Below, one piece after another: positions 39,194 through 46,721 of a DNA stretch of 64,000 bases. A program made the position numbers and the translations under genes. Source of the DNA: Allobosea sp. Root483D1. Lineage in GTDB: Bacteria; Pseudomonadota; Alphaproteobacteria; Rhizobiales; Beijerinckiaceae. Below the pieces are notes generated by a model. It was given only the letters and a program-made list of their open reading frames with translations. It was not told the origin of the DNA and ran no database searches. Location: contig NZ_LMJW01000004.1 of the NCBI RefSeq assembly GCF_001429505.1, forward strand, positions 157,769-221,768, in the 5' to 3' direction. Positions within the stretch are counted from its first letter, which is position 1. Each line of letters starts with the position of its first letter.

Positions 39194-41502
39194 GCCGCTG
39201 TCGCCCTTCTGAGATTGGCGCGGGAGAGAAGAAAATCGGGATCGGGGCGTGAGGTCGGCGCCGGCATGGGCTGCTGCGCCGCGGGCGTGTCGACCGCCGC
39301 CATCAACGCCTCGATCTGGACGTCCCAGCGCTTGGTCTGGAGCCAGGAATTGTGCTGCGAGGCGACGCCGCGCGTGTAGTCGAGGCTCTTCGAGATCGAC
39401 TGGCGTTCGAGATGGTAGAGCTGGACGCTCGGGACATAGACGATGCCGAGCCCGGCCCGGGCGATCTTGAGGCAGAGATCGCTGTCCTCGTAATCGCCGA
39501 TGACGTAAGCGTCGTCGAAGCCACCGATCTCCATGAACAGCGCCCGTGGCATGACGATGCAGGCGCCGGTGACGCCGGGCACCGGCCGCTCGACATTGGC
39601 CGGCGCGTACCCGCTCGGCATGCCCTTGAAGTAATGATGGTTGAGCCAGGTGCCCTTGCTGTCGCGCTTGAAGAAGAGCCCGGCATGCTGCAGCGAGCCG
39701 TCGTCATAGAGCAGCTTGGGACCGACCGCGCCGGTGCGCCGATGCGGCTCGAGCCGCTGCAGCAGCGCCGGCAGCCAGCCCTCGCTCTCGGGGATCACGT
39801 CGGAGTTGACGAGGGCCAGTGCCTGTCCGCGCGAGGCGGCGGCGCCGGCATTGCAGGCAGCCGAGAAGCCGCCATTGCGGCCCATCACCACGAGCTGCAT
39901 CGGCAGCCCGTAGGCGAGGAAGAGCCCGCCGAGGAGATGGGCGACCTCGCCTTCGTGCTCGGGCGAATCGAGCACGTAGATCAGCTCGGCCTTCTCGGCG
40001 AACCAGCGATCGGCGGCGAAGGCCGAGACCTGGACGCGCAGGAAATCGTAGACGCGGTAGAGCGGGATCACCACCGAGACCGCGGGATGCGCCGGGCCCT
40101 TGCCGAAGCTCTTGATGCGCGGCTCCGGCAGGCTCTCGCGCAATGCCTTCTGGCAGTCGGCCAGCATCGGCGCGATCGTCCGCTCCAGCATCTGTGCGGT
40201 CAGGTGCTGCGGCGGGATCGCGGCCAGCGCCCGGGCGCGGATGGCGACGGCGTCGGCCGGCTGCACATTGGGGCGCAGCGACAGGACCGTGCCGGATTTC
40301 AGCTTGAGCTCCACCCGCGGCTGCAGCACCGGCGCGCCTGCGGCGTAGCCGGGGATCAACGCCGCGAAGCCGGTGGCGCGCATGACGTCGCCCTTTTGGG
40401 CGTCGCCCTTCGAGCCGGCCGGCAGCAACGCCGGAAAGCGCTCCAGCCGGTCGAGCACGGGGGTCGGTTCGCCCTCGGAGCGATGCAGCAGCATCTCGTC
40501 GAGCAGCCCTTCGGCGTCGCGATACCAGCCGCCGAGCAGGAGCCCGGCCGGGGTCGTGACTGCAAGGTCGAGCTCGGCCGAGGGCAGGTCGTCATTGCGG
40601 CGCACGCTCTGCACGGCGAGCGGCAGGCGCCTTTGCATCTCGATCGCGAGCAGGCGACCCTGCTCGGAGAGCCCGGACAACTGCTCGACCAGCCAACTGC
40701 GCAAGCCATCGCGCTGGCTCGTCTTGCCGGCCCACCAGCGTCCCAGCGAGGGAATGTCGTGCCGGGCTGTGACGGCCCGGACGATCAGGCCGGATTCGAC
40801 CTGCAGGATCAGCAGGCCGCCGGCCTGCGGCGGGAATTCGTCGATGACCAGGTGCAACGGCCGGTTGCCGGCGCGATCGGGGCGGCCGAGCCGCGGCAGG
40901 CCGGGCAGGCGGGAGAGGCCGGCGGGATCGAGCCGATAGGCGGCGCGGGCGCCGGAGAGCCGGCCGGGGACCGCCGATTCCAGCAGGACCTTGCCTTCGG
41001 TGAGCCTGGCGACCGGCGTCGCCGCCGAGGGCTTGCGGGCGAGGATCAGCAGGAACTGGCGCAGGAAACCGAGATAGCCTGCGGCCTGGCTCAGCCCGAA
41101 CAGAGTGGGCCAGTGGCCGACCAGCGCGTTGGCGAGCATGCGGCGGGCATCCGGCGTGGCGTCGCGGACGAGATCCTCCGCATCGGCCATGCCGTGGACG
41201 AGATCGGGGTCGAAGCGTGCGGTGGTGTCGCCGCCGGGGCTGTCGTCGGACAGGGCCGCGACGACTTCGCCCGGCCCGCCATGGCGGAAGACCACGACGA
41301 CGCGCATGCGCCCATCGCCGAGGGGAAGCACGATCGAGGCCGAGGCGAGGCGCTTCTCGCGCGCCGCGAGCGCAATGCGCGGCCGAGAGAGCACGGGCGT
41401 TTCGATGGTCCAGCTCAGCAGGAAGACCGAGCCGCTCAGCCGGGATAGGTGCAGCTGCGGGCTCAGGCCGTCTGCGATCGGCGCAGGCGCGAGAGAGAGC
41501 AT
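39190..41502 (-). CDS. large glycosyltransferase family 2 protein
   Basis: This 770-residue protein has a C-terminal, apparently active GT2 domain. Landmarks are AVSVVIPLYRVYDFLRVQVS, GRNGGFSAACNAGAAASRGQ, ALVNSDVIPESEGWLP with the NSD metal site, and GDYEDSDLCLKIARAGLGIV with the catalytic acidic motif. The middle contains a beta-sandwich-like module around W326 (LLLGGWYRDAEG), also seen in the protein at 34161. The N-terminal 300 residues are unassigned. It is the first enzyme after the RTX gene, from which a 12-bp hairpin separates it. No clear Shine-Dalgarno precedes the ATG. Confidence 0.9.
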   Translation of the reverse strand: MLSLAPAPIADGLSPQLHLSRLSGSVFLLSWTIETPVLSRPRIALAAREKRLASASIVLPLGDGRMRVVVVFRHGGPGEVVAALSDDSPGGDTTARFDPDLVHGMADAEDLVRDATPDARRMLANALVGHWPTLFGLSQAAGYLGFLRQFLLILARKPSAATPVARLTEGKVLLESAVPGRLSGARAAYRLDPAGLSRLPGLPRLGRPDRAGNRPLHLVIDEFPPQAGGLLILQVESGLIVRAVTARHDIPSLGRWWAGKTSQRDGLRSWLVEQLSGLSEQGRLLAIEMQRRLPLAVQSVRRNDDLPSAELDLAVTTPAGLLLGGWYRDAEGLLDEMLLHRSEGEPTPVLDRLERFPALLPAGSKGDAQKGDVMRATGFAALIPGYAAGAPVLQPRVELKLKSGTVLSLRPNVQPADAVAIRARALAAIPPQHLTAQMLERTIAPMLADCQKALRESLPEPRIKSFGKGPAHPAVSVVIPLYRVYDFLRVQVSAFAADRWFAEKAELIYVLDSPEHEGEVAHLLGGLFLAYGLPMQLVVMGRNGGFSAACNAGAAASRGQALALVNSDVIPESEGWLPALLQRLEPHRRTGAVGPKLLYDDGSLQHAGLFFKRDSKGTWLNHHYFKGMPSGYAPANVERPVPGVTGACIVMPRALFMEIGGFDDAYVIGDYEDSDLCLKIARAGLGIVYVPSVQLYHLERQSISKSLDYTRGVASQHNSWLQTKRWDVQIEALMAAVDTPAAQQPMPAPTSRPDPDFLLSRANLRRATAA

Positions 41503-41532
41503 GAATACCGTGATCCGAGAGGGCAGGGAGGT

Positions 41533-41563
41533 GACGCCGGCCGGAACCAGGCCGGCCGGCGTC
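41533..41563 (-). terminator. 12-bp hairpin between RTX gene and glycan operon
   Basis: GACGCCGGCCGG (41533-41544) and CCGGCCGGCGTC (41552-41563) pair perfectly around a 7-base loop. The structure starts nine bases after the RTX stop codon. No T-run follows on the minus strand. It probably gives partial termination or 3'-end protection of the RTX mRNA, so that the secreted protein is made in excess of the enzymes. Confidence 0.65.
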
Positions 41564-41572
41564 GCATTGTCG

Positions 41573-42367
41573 TCAGGCGACCGAGAAGTACGAGCTCGGG
41601 TCGGCCTGGAGGTCTTCGGCGGTGACGCCGACGATGGTCACGGTGTCACCATCCCCGAGATCGACGACGGCGTTGCCGTTGACGGTGGTGGCACGCGCCG
41701 CCACGTCCTCGGCCGAGCCGATATCGGTGCCGTTGATGCCGCTGGAGATCTGCAGCAGATCGTTGCCGGCTTCGAAGTCGAGCACGACATCGTTGCCGCC
41801 GCCGCCGTTGAAGATGAAGACGTCGCTGCCGGCACCGCCGGAGAGGATGTCATCGCCCGCGCCGGCGAAGAGCAGGTCGTCGCCATTGCCGCCCTGGAGG
41901 ACGTCGTTGCCGGCGCCGCCTTCGAGCACGTCGGCTCCGTCACCGCCCTGGAGGACGTCGTTACCGGCGCCGCCGAGCAGGATGTCGTCGCCGGGGCCGC
42001 CCTGCAGGATATCGTCGCCGTCGCCGCCGCGCAGCACGTCGTCGCCAGCATTGCCGCGCAGGATGTCGTCACCGGCGCCGCCGTCGAGGACATCGCTGCC
42101 TTCGCCGCCGAACAGGTTGTCGTTGCCGTCGCCGCCGGAAAGGACATCGTCACCCAGGCCGCCGAAGAGCGAATCGTTGCCCTCGCCGCCGGACAGGAAG
42201 TCGTTGCCGCCGTCGCCGTAGATCAGGTCGTCGCCTTCCTCGCCGAACAGCGAGTCGACCTGGTCGCCGCCTTTGACGATGTCGTCGCCTGCGCCTGCAA
42301 GAATCACGTCACTGAAACGTGTCCCGATCAAGAAATCGTCGAATGCACTGCCTTCGATCGTGGCCAT
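41573..42367 (-). CDS. RTX calcium-binding repeat protein, probable type I secretion substrate
   Basis: This 264-residue protein is mostly uninterrupted nonapeptide repeats of the GGxGxDxLx type. About 18 copies run from residue 24 to 185 (for example GGAGDDILR, GGDGDDILQ, GGPGDDILL), forming a calcium-filled parallel beta-roll. The C-terminal 80 residues (DVVLDFEAGNDLLQI... ending SSYFSVA) resemble the uncleaved secretion signal of RTX exoproteins. There is no N-terminal signal peptide and no enzymatic domain. AGGAGGTGACAA gives a very strong ribosome-binding site. The HlyB/HlyD-type exporter genes are immediately upstream on the same strand. Confidence 0.9.
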   Translation of the reverse strand: MATIEGSAFDDFLIGTRFSDVILAGAGDDIVKGGDQVDSLFGEEGDDLIYGDGGNDFLSGGEGNDSLFGGLGDDVLSGGDGNDNLFGGEGSDVLDGGAGDDILRGNAGDDVLRGGDGDDILQGGPGDDILLGGAGNDVLQGGDGADVLEGGAGNDVLQGGNGDDLLFAGAGDDILSGGAGSDVFIFNGGGGNDVVLDFEAGNDLLQISSGINGTDIGSAEDVAARATTVNGNAVVDLGDGDTVTIVGVTAEDLQADPSSYFSVA

Positions 42368-42681
42368 TTGTCACCTCCTCGGTGATCAGAGAAGCACCAC
42401 CAGAATTGCGGAAATTATTCTCCGCGGTTGCTGGATCACGGTGCGGTTCTGACGGCGAGCCAAAAGGACGCCATCGTCGACGGGCGAGAGAGTAGCCAAG
42501 AAGTACGTCGTATCAAGCAATCTATTGTGACTTTTTTGCGATGCAGCAAAGTTTCAGTCGCATTATATATTATTGAAGTTGGGATTATTATTTTGAGTTG
42601 CTCTGATTTTCGAAGTATTTTGTCTGCGCTCATGGAGTTGTGGCAACGCTGCCCTTTTCGGCGCGGAGCTCCGGGCCGGGT
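42368..42681. other. AT-rich intergenic region between hlyD-like and RTX genes
   Basis: This 314-base stretch has no credible gene. Its centre is much more AT-rich than its surroundings. On the minus strand a TATAAT lies at 42567-42562, about 195 bases before the RTX start, a possible -10 element, but no convincing -35 was found. The RTX gene may therefore have its own promoter and a long leader. Confidence 0.4.
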
Positions 42682-44037
42682 TCAGTCCTCCCTGAAGGCG
42701 CGATTGAAGCTGTCTCTGATGGGCGAGAGCAGGTAGTCCGCCGCGAAGCGCCTCCCGTTGACGATCAGCACCTCCGCCGCCATGCCGGCGTGCAGCGTCA
42801 CCTTGTTCTCGCGCAGGCTCTGCGGCGTGATCTCGGCGCGGACGATGAAGAAAGCATTGCCCGTCTTGTCGTCGATCAGCTGGTCGGCTGCGACATAGCT
42901 GACCTTCGCCAGGAGCGGGGGCATGAGCCGGGCGTTGAAGGCGGTGAGCCGGACCTGCGTGTCGGCGCCGACGCGGACCGAATCGATGTCGCGGGGATCG
43001 ACCTTGGCCTCGACGATCAAAGGCTCCTGCTCGGGCACGATGTCGAGGATCGCTTCGCCGGCGGCGACGACGCTGCCGGCCGTGCGCATGCGGATATTGG
43101 CGACGATGCCTTCCTGCGGCGCGGTCACCACGAGCCGGCGCAGCACATCCTGCGCCTGGACGATCCGCTCGACCACTTCCGAGAGTTGGAGCTGGCTGTC
43201 CTGCAGGTCCTTGGCGATCTCGCTCTGGCGCTCGAGGCTGATCGACTTGATCTCGAGCTCGGCGCCGGCGACGGCCTGTTCGGCCTTGGCCATCCGCGCC
43301 TTCATCTCGCCGGCGCGCCCGGTGAGTTCGCTCTGCTTGGTCTGCAGTTCGACGAGCTGGGAGCGCTTGGCGTAGCGCTTCTCGTAGAGCTCCGCGATCG
43401 TCTTCACTTCCTCGTCGATCAATGTGCGCTGATAGCGCACAGCGTCGATCTGGGCCTGCAGCGCCTCGGCCTCGGCCTGGTGCTGTTCGATCACGCGCTG
43501 CTGGATGCGCGTCTTGCCGTCATAGACCTGGGTGCGGGCGCGGAAGAGCACGCGTTCGGCGGTGATCACCTCGCGGGCGATCGGCGACTGCGATTGCTCG
43601 ATATTGTCAGGAAAATCGATCTCGGTCACAGCGTTCTGTTCGGCCCTCAGCCGGGCGAGCCGGGCTTCGAGGCCGACGCTCTTGCCCTGGAGCTGCTGCA
43701 GCTCGGCGCGGGCGCGGGCATCCTCCAGCCTGAGCAGGGGCTCGTCCTTGGCGACACGTTCGCCCTCGGCCTTGAGCAGGGTCTTGAGGATGCCGCCTTC
43801 AAGGTGGCTGACGGTCTTGCGCCGGCTGTCGACGATCACGGTCGCCTGCGCGACGGCGGCATTGTCGAGCCGCGCCGTCACCGCCCAGGCGCCGAAGCCG
43901 CCAAAACCGATCGCCACCGCACAGACGCCGGCGAGGACGAGATTGCGCAGCGAGGGCATGCGCTCCTCGGGCTCCGCTTCGATCGTCAGCGGCACGAGCG
44001 CGCGGTCGGGCCGGCGCAGCATCGGAAGTTCGCTCAT
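42682..44037 (-). CDS. type I secretion periplasmic adaptor (HlyD family)
   Basis: This 451-residue membrane fusion protein should link the ABC exporter to an outer-membrane channel. It has an N-terminal membrane anchor (LVLAGVCAVAIGFGGFGAWAV), a lipoyl-like half-motif (VIVDSRRKTVSHLEGGILKT), and a long alpha-helical hairpin (residues about 120-290). The beta-barrel region contains VVTAPQEGIVANIRMRTAGS and the C-terminal VTLHAGMAAEVLIVNGRR typical of HlyD/PrtE. It overlaps the ATPase gene by ATGA. No TolC-like gene is in the window. Confidence 0.93.
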   Translation of the reverse strand: MSELPMLRRPDRALVPLTIEAEPEERMPSLRNLVLAGVCAVAIGFGGFGAWAVTARLDNAAVAQATVIVDSRRKTVSHLEGGILKTLLKAEGERVAKDEPLLRLEDARARAELQQLQGKSVGLEARLARLRAEQNAVTEIDFPDNIEQSQSPIAREVITAERVLFRARTQVYDGKTRIQQRVIEQHQAEAEALQAQIDAVRYQRTLIDEEVKTIAELYEKRYAKRSQLVELQTKQSELTGRAGEMKARMAKAEQAVAGAELEIKSISLERQSEIAKDLQDSQLQLSEVVERIVQAQDVLRRLVVTAPQEGIVANIRMRTAGSVVAAGEAILDIVPEQEPLIVEAKVDPRDIDSVRVGADTQVRLTAFNARLMPPLLAKVSYVAADQLIDDKTGNAFFIVRAEITPQSLRENKVTLHAGMAAEVLIVNGRRFAADYLLSPIRDSFNRAFRED

Positions 44038-45776
44038 GCGCTCACCTCACGCGGGGCAGAGGGCTGTTTCGCCGGCTCGAGCTCGACCACGCCACCGGGA
44101 GTGATCATGCCGGCGACCGCCGTGCGCGGGCCGAACTGGGCGACGCGGCCCTCGCGCAGCACCAGGATCTTGTCGACGACCTGCATCACCGACGGCCGGT
44201 GCGCGATCAGGATGACGATCGCGCCACTCTCGCGCGCGGCGTTGATCGCGCGGATCAGGCTCTGCTCGCCCTCGGTGTCGAGATTGGCATTGGGCTCGTC
44301 GAGCACGATCAGGCGCGGCATGCCGTAGAGCGCCCGCGCCAGGCCGATGCGCTGGCGCTGGCCGCCCGAGAGCTTGAAGTCGCTGTCGGCGACATTGGTG
44401 TCGTAGCCGAGCGGCAGCCGGCCGATCAGCTCGTGCACGCCGGCGATGCGCGCCGCCTCGAGGATCGCGTGCGGATCGGGCTTGCGCATGCGGGCGATGT
44501 TCTCGGCGATGGTGCCGTCGAGCAGCGAGACCGATTGCGGGAGATAGCCGACCATCTCGCCGAAGGAACCGCGCTCCCACAGATAGGTGTTGTGGCCGTC
44601 GAGATAGACGCCACCGACATTCGGCTTGAGCACGCCGACGATCAGGCGCGCCAGCGTCGATTTGCCGGCTCCGGACGGGCCGACCAGGCCGAGCACGGTG
44701 CCCGGCTCGAGCGTGAAGGAGACGCCCTTGATCACGGTCTGCTCGCCGCCCTTGGGGGCGTAGACCAGCCGGTCGATGACGAGGTCGCCCTCCGTCGCCG
44801 GGGTCGGCACGCTCTGGCGCTGCGAGCTCTGCGACTGCAGGAGGTCGCGCACGCGCTTCCAGGCCGCGGCGGCGAGCACCCATTGCCGCCAGTCGGTGAT
44901 CATCGAATCGAACGGTGCCAGCAGCCGGCCAAGCAGGATGCTCGCCGCCATCAGCGTGCCGGCCGAGACCTCGTGCCTGATGATCAGCACCGCGCCTGTC
45001 GCATAGATCGCGAGCTGCATGGTCATGCGGCTGGCGCGCGTGATGGCGGCGATGAACTTGCCGCGGCGCGTGCCCAGGTCGAGATGCTCGAGCATGGCGA
45101 TCTGCTTGGTCCGCCAGCGGCTGGACAGGGCCGGCAGCATGCCCATCGCCTCGATCGTCTCGGCGTGGCGCAGGGTGGCGCTGATCTCGTTGATCGAGGC
45201 GACGCCCTCCTCGTTCGCCTCCTTCAGCGCGCGCCGGGTCAACATGTCCGAGACGACGCCGAGCAGCAGCAGGATCAGCAGCGAGGCTAGGCCGACGAGG
45301 CCGTAGATCCAGTGGAAGGCGAAGAGCACGGCGAGGAAGATCGGCGACCACATCGCTTCCAGCGGGGTCGCGATCGCTGAGCTTGCGATGAAATAGCGGA
45401 GCTCGTTGAGGTCGCGGATGGCCTGCGTCGCCTGGCCGGAGCCTTTTTCCAGCGAGGTCGAGACCGCGGCCTGCAGCGCCGGCAGGTTGAGCCGGCGGGC
45501 GAGGATGCTCGCCATGGCCTGGAAGGTGAGCGAGCGGATGAACTCGATCGTGCCGTAGAGCGCCAGCGCCCCGACGGCGATCACGAGCAGCATGGTCAGC
45601 GTGTCGTAGCTGCGGCTGACGATGACGCGATCCTGCACCTGCAGCATGAACATCGGCACGGTCAGCAGCAGGATGTTGACGCAGAAGCTGAGGAAGGCGG
45701 CATAGGCCAGCCCACCGGCAAAACCGCGCTGCAGACCTCGAATCAGGGCGTCGGCAGGCTGGATCGCAACCTTCAT
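44034..45776 (-). CDS. type I secretion permease/ATPase (PrtD/HlyB type)
   Basis: This 580-residue ABC exporter has an N-terminal six-helix membrane domain (LSFCVNILLLTVPMFMLQVQDRVI at its start). The ATPase domain has Walker A GPSGAGKST (366-374), signature [17 protein letters not shown] (from about 469), Walker B LIVLDEPNANLD and switch IVILIAHRPS. There is no N-terminal peptidase domain, as expected for transporters of RTX proteins. It probably exports the RTX protein encoded downstream. A promoter candidate lies at 45852-45880. Confidence 0.95.
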   Translation of the reverse strand: MKVAIQPADALIRGLQRGFAGGLAYAAFLSFCVNILLLTVPMFMLQVQDRVIVSRSYDTLTMLLVIAVGALALYGTIEFIRSLTFQAMASILARRLNLPALQAAVSTSLEKGSGQATQAIRDLNELRYFIASSAIATPLEAMWSPIFLAVLFAFHWIYGLVGLASLLILLLLGVVSDMLTRRALKEANEEGVASINEISATLRHAETIEAMGMLPALSSRWRTKQIAMLEHLDLGTRRGKFIAAITRASRMTMQLAIYATGAVLIIRHEVSAGTLMAASILLGRLLAPFDSMITDWRQWVLAAAAWKRVRDLLQSQSSQRQSVPTPATEGDLVIDRLVYAPKGGEQTVIKGVSFTLEPGTVLGLVGPSGAGKSTLARLIVGVLKPNVGGVYLDGHNTYLWERGSFGEMVGYLPQSVSLLDGTIAENIARMRKPDPHAILEAARIAGVHELIGRLPLGYDTNVADSDFKLSGGQRQRIGLARALYGMPRLIVLDEPNANLDTEGEQSLIRAINAARESGAIVILIAHRPSVMQVVDKILVLREGRVAQFGPRTAVAGMITPGGVVELEPAKQPSAPREVSA

Positions 45777-45851
45777 GCAGATCTCCGAATGGGGGCGGCC
45801 ATCAGATGGCGCTGTCGACGCCTGTGCCGGTACGGCAAGTTCTGAACGTTA

Positions 45852-45880
45852 TATAAAGGGTGCCACACAAGTGGTGTCTA
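45852..45880 (-). promoter_or_regulatory. candidate sigma-70-type promoter of the secretion operon
   Basis: Reading the minus strand, TAGACA (45880-45875) is followed by 17 bases and TTTATA (45857-45852). The -10 lies 75 bases before the ATPase start codon. Both hexamers are imperfect but the spacing is ideal, and the surrounding sequence is AT-rich. Confidence 0.4.
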
Positions 45881-45946
45881 TAATATGACAGATGAAGCCT
45901 TATGAAATATAGGCAATTACGGGAAATATGGCAGAAACGTGCTAAA

Positions 45947-45961
45947 TTTCAAATTTTGAAA
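45947..45961. promoter_or_regulatory. candidate MarR-family operator
   Basis: TTTCAAATTTTGAAA is a perfect 7-bp inverted repeat around one central base, in the divergent region between the secretion operon and the MarR-family gene. Size and symmetry fit a winged-helix dimer site. It lies about 70 bases upstream of the candidate secretion promoter and 139 bases before the regulator. Confidence 0.5.
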
Positions 45962-46100
45962 CAGTTCATGACTATGTTGATTCCTATAAAATCTTAATCT
46001 CATTCCGTTCGGGGTGGCATGTGCTTTGCGTATAGGCTATTCGTCAGCCAGAGGGGCTCGGAGGGCTGACTGCTCATTTCGAGATCAGGCGGAGTAGGGA

Positions 46101-46721
46101 ATGCATCTAAAACCCCATGACGGCGCTCGATTCCTAGGCAATGCCTTCAATGGAGATCATCGAGTCGACCCACGCCGCGCGGAGCCCGAATCAGGCCCGC
46201 CCCGGTCGTCGGTGTCGCAGCTTGATCTCGCGCGCATGATCGAGCGGGCCAGCCGGCGCTTCCTCGACTATCTCAGGCTCGAGCTGACCAAGCTCGGCGT
46301 CGACGACATCTCGCCCTCGCAGGTCATGGTGCTGTTCACCATCGGCTCCGGCGAGATCGCAGTGCGCGACCTGCTCGATCGCGGCCACTATGTCGGCTCG
46401 AACGCGTCCTATAACCTCAAGCAGCTGGTCGAGAGCGGCTATCTCGAGCGCGGCGCCTCGCCTCGCGACCGCCGTCTCGCCCGCATCTCGCTCTCGCCGA
46501 AGGGCCAGCTTCTCGTCGAGCGCTTGAAGCTCCTCGACGAGACCAGCCAGTTCGGGCAGGGCCAGGATATCGACACCGAGGCTGACCTCCAGACCACTCA
46601 CGACACGCTGCGCCGCCTCGAACAATGGTGGGGCGACGCGCTGCGCTATGGCGGGATCCTGCTGGCTTCATGCACGTCTTATTCGTTCATCGTTCAGGAT
46701 CTGGTCAGTTCGCTCACCTGA
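46101..46721 (+). CDS. MarR-family regulator, LdtR-like
   Basis: This 206-residue winged-helix regulator has the pattern of the alphaproteobacterial LdtR group. The core is ISPSQVMVLFTIGSGEIAVR, then SNASYNLKQLVESGYLERGA with the recognition helix, and SPRDRRLARISLSPKG with the wing. LdtR controls cell-wall L,D-transpeptidase and stress genes in Liberibacter. Here it is divergent from the RTX secretion operon. The C-terminus past LEQWWGDALRY looks atypical and overlaps the next gene by 52 bases, which hints at a recent loss of the original stop codon. GGCGGAG precedes the ATG. Confidence 0.85.
   Translation: MHLKPHDGARFLGNAFNGDHRVDPRRAEPESGPPRSSVSQLDLARMIERASRRFLDYLRLELTKLGVDDISPSQVMVLFTIGSGEIAVRDLLDRGHYVGSNASYNLKQLVESGYLERGASPRDRRLARISLSPKGQLLVERLKLLDETSQFGQGQDIDTEADLQTTHDTLRRLEQWWGDALRYGGILLASCTSYSFIVQDLVSSLT

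Larger units (their letters stand above)
45777..46100. other. AT-rich divergent intergenic region
   Basis: This 324-base region between the type I secretion operon and the MarR-family gene has no gene. It is clearly AT-rich compared with both flanks. It contains the candidate secretion promoter (45852-45880) and a perfect 15-base palindrome (45947-45961). It probably carries promoters for both directions. Confidence 0.6.

Noticed and set aside
41800..42310. Tandem repeats that could look like a CRISPR array or minisatellite
   Set aside because: The 27-base period encodes RTX nonapeptides in one long reading frame and there are no unique spacers.
45879..45884. A plus-strand TATAAT as promoter of the MarR-family gene
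   Set aside because: It has no -35 hexamer at a suitable distance and lies more than 200 bases from the start codon.
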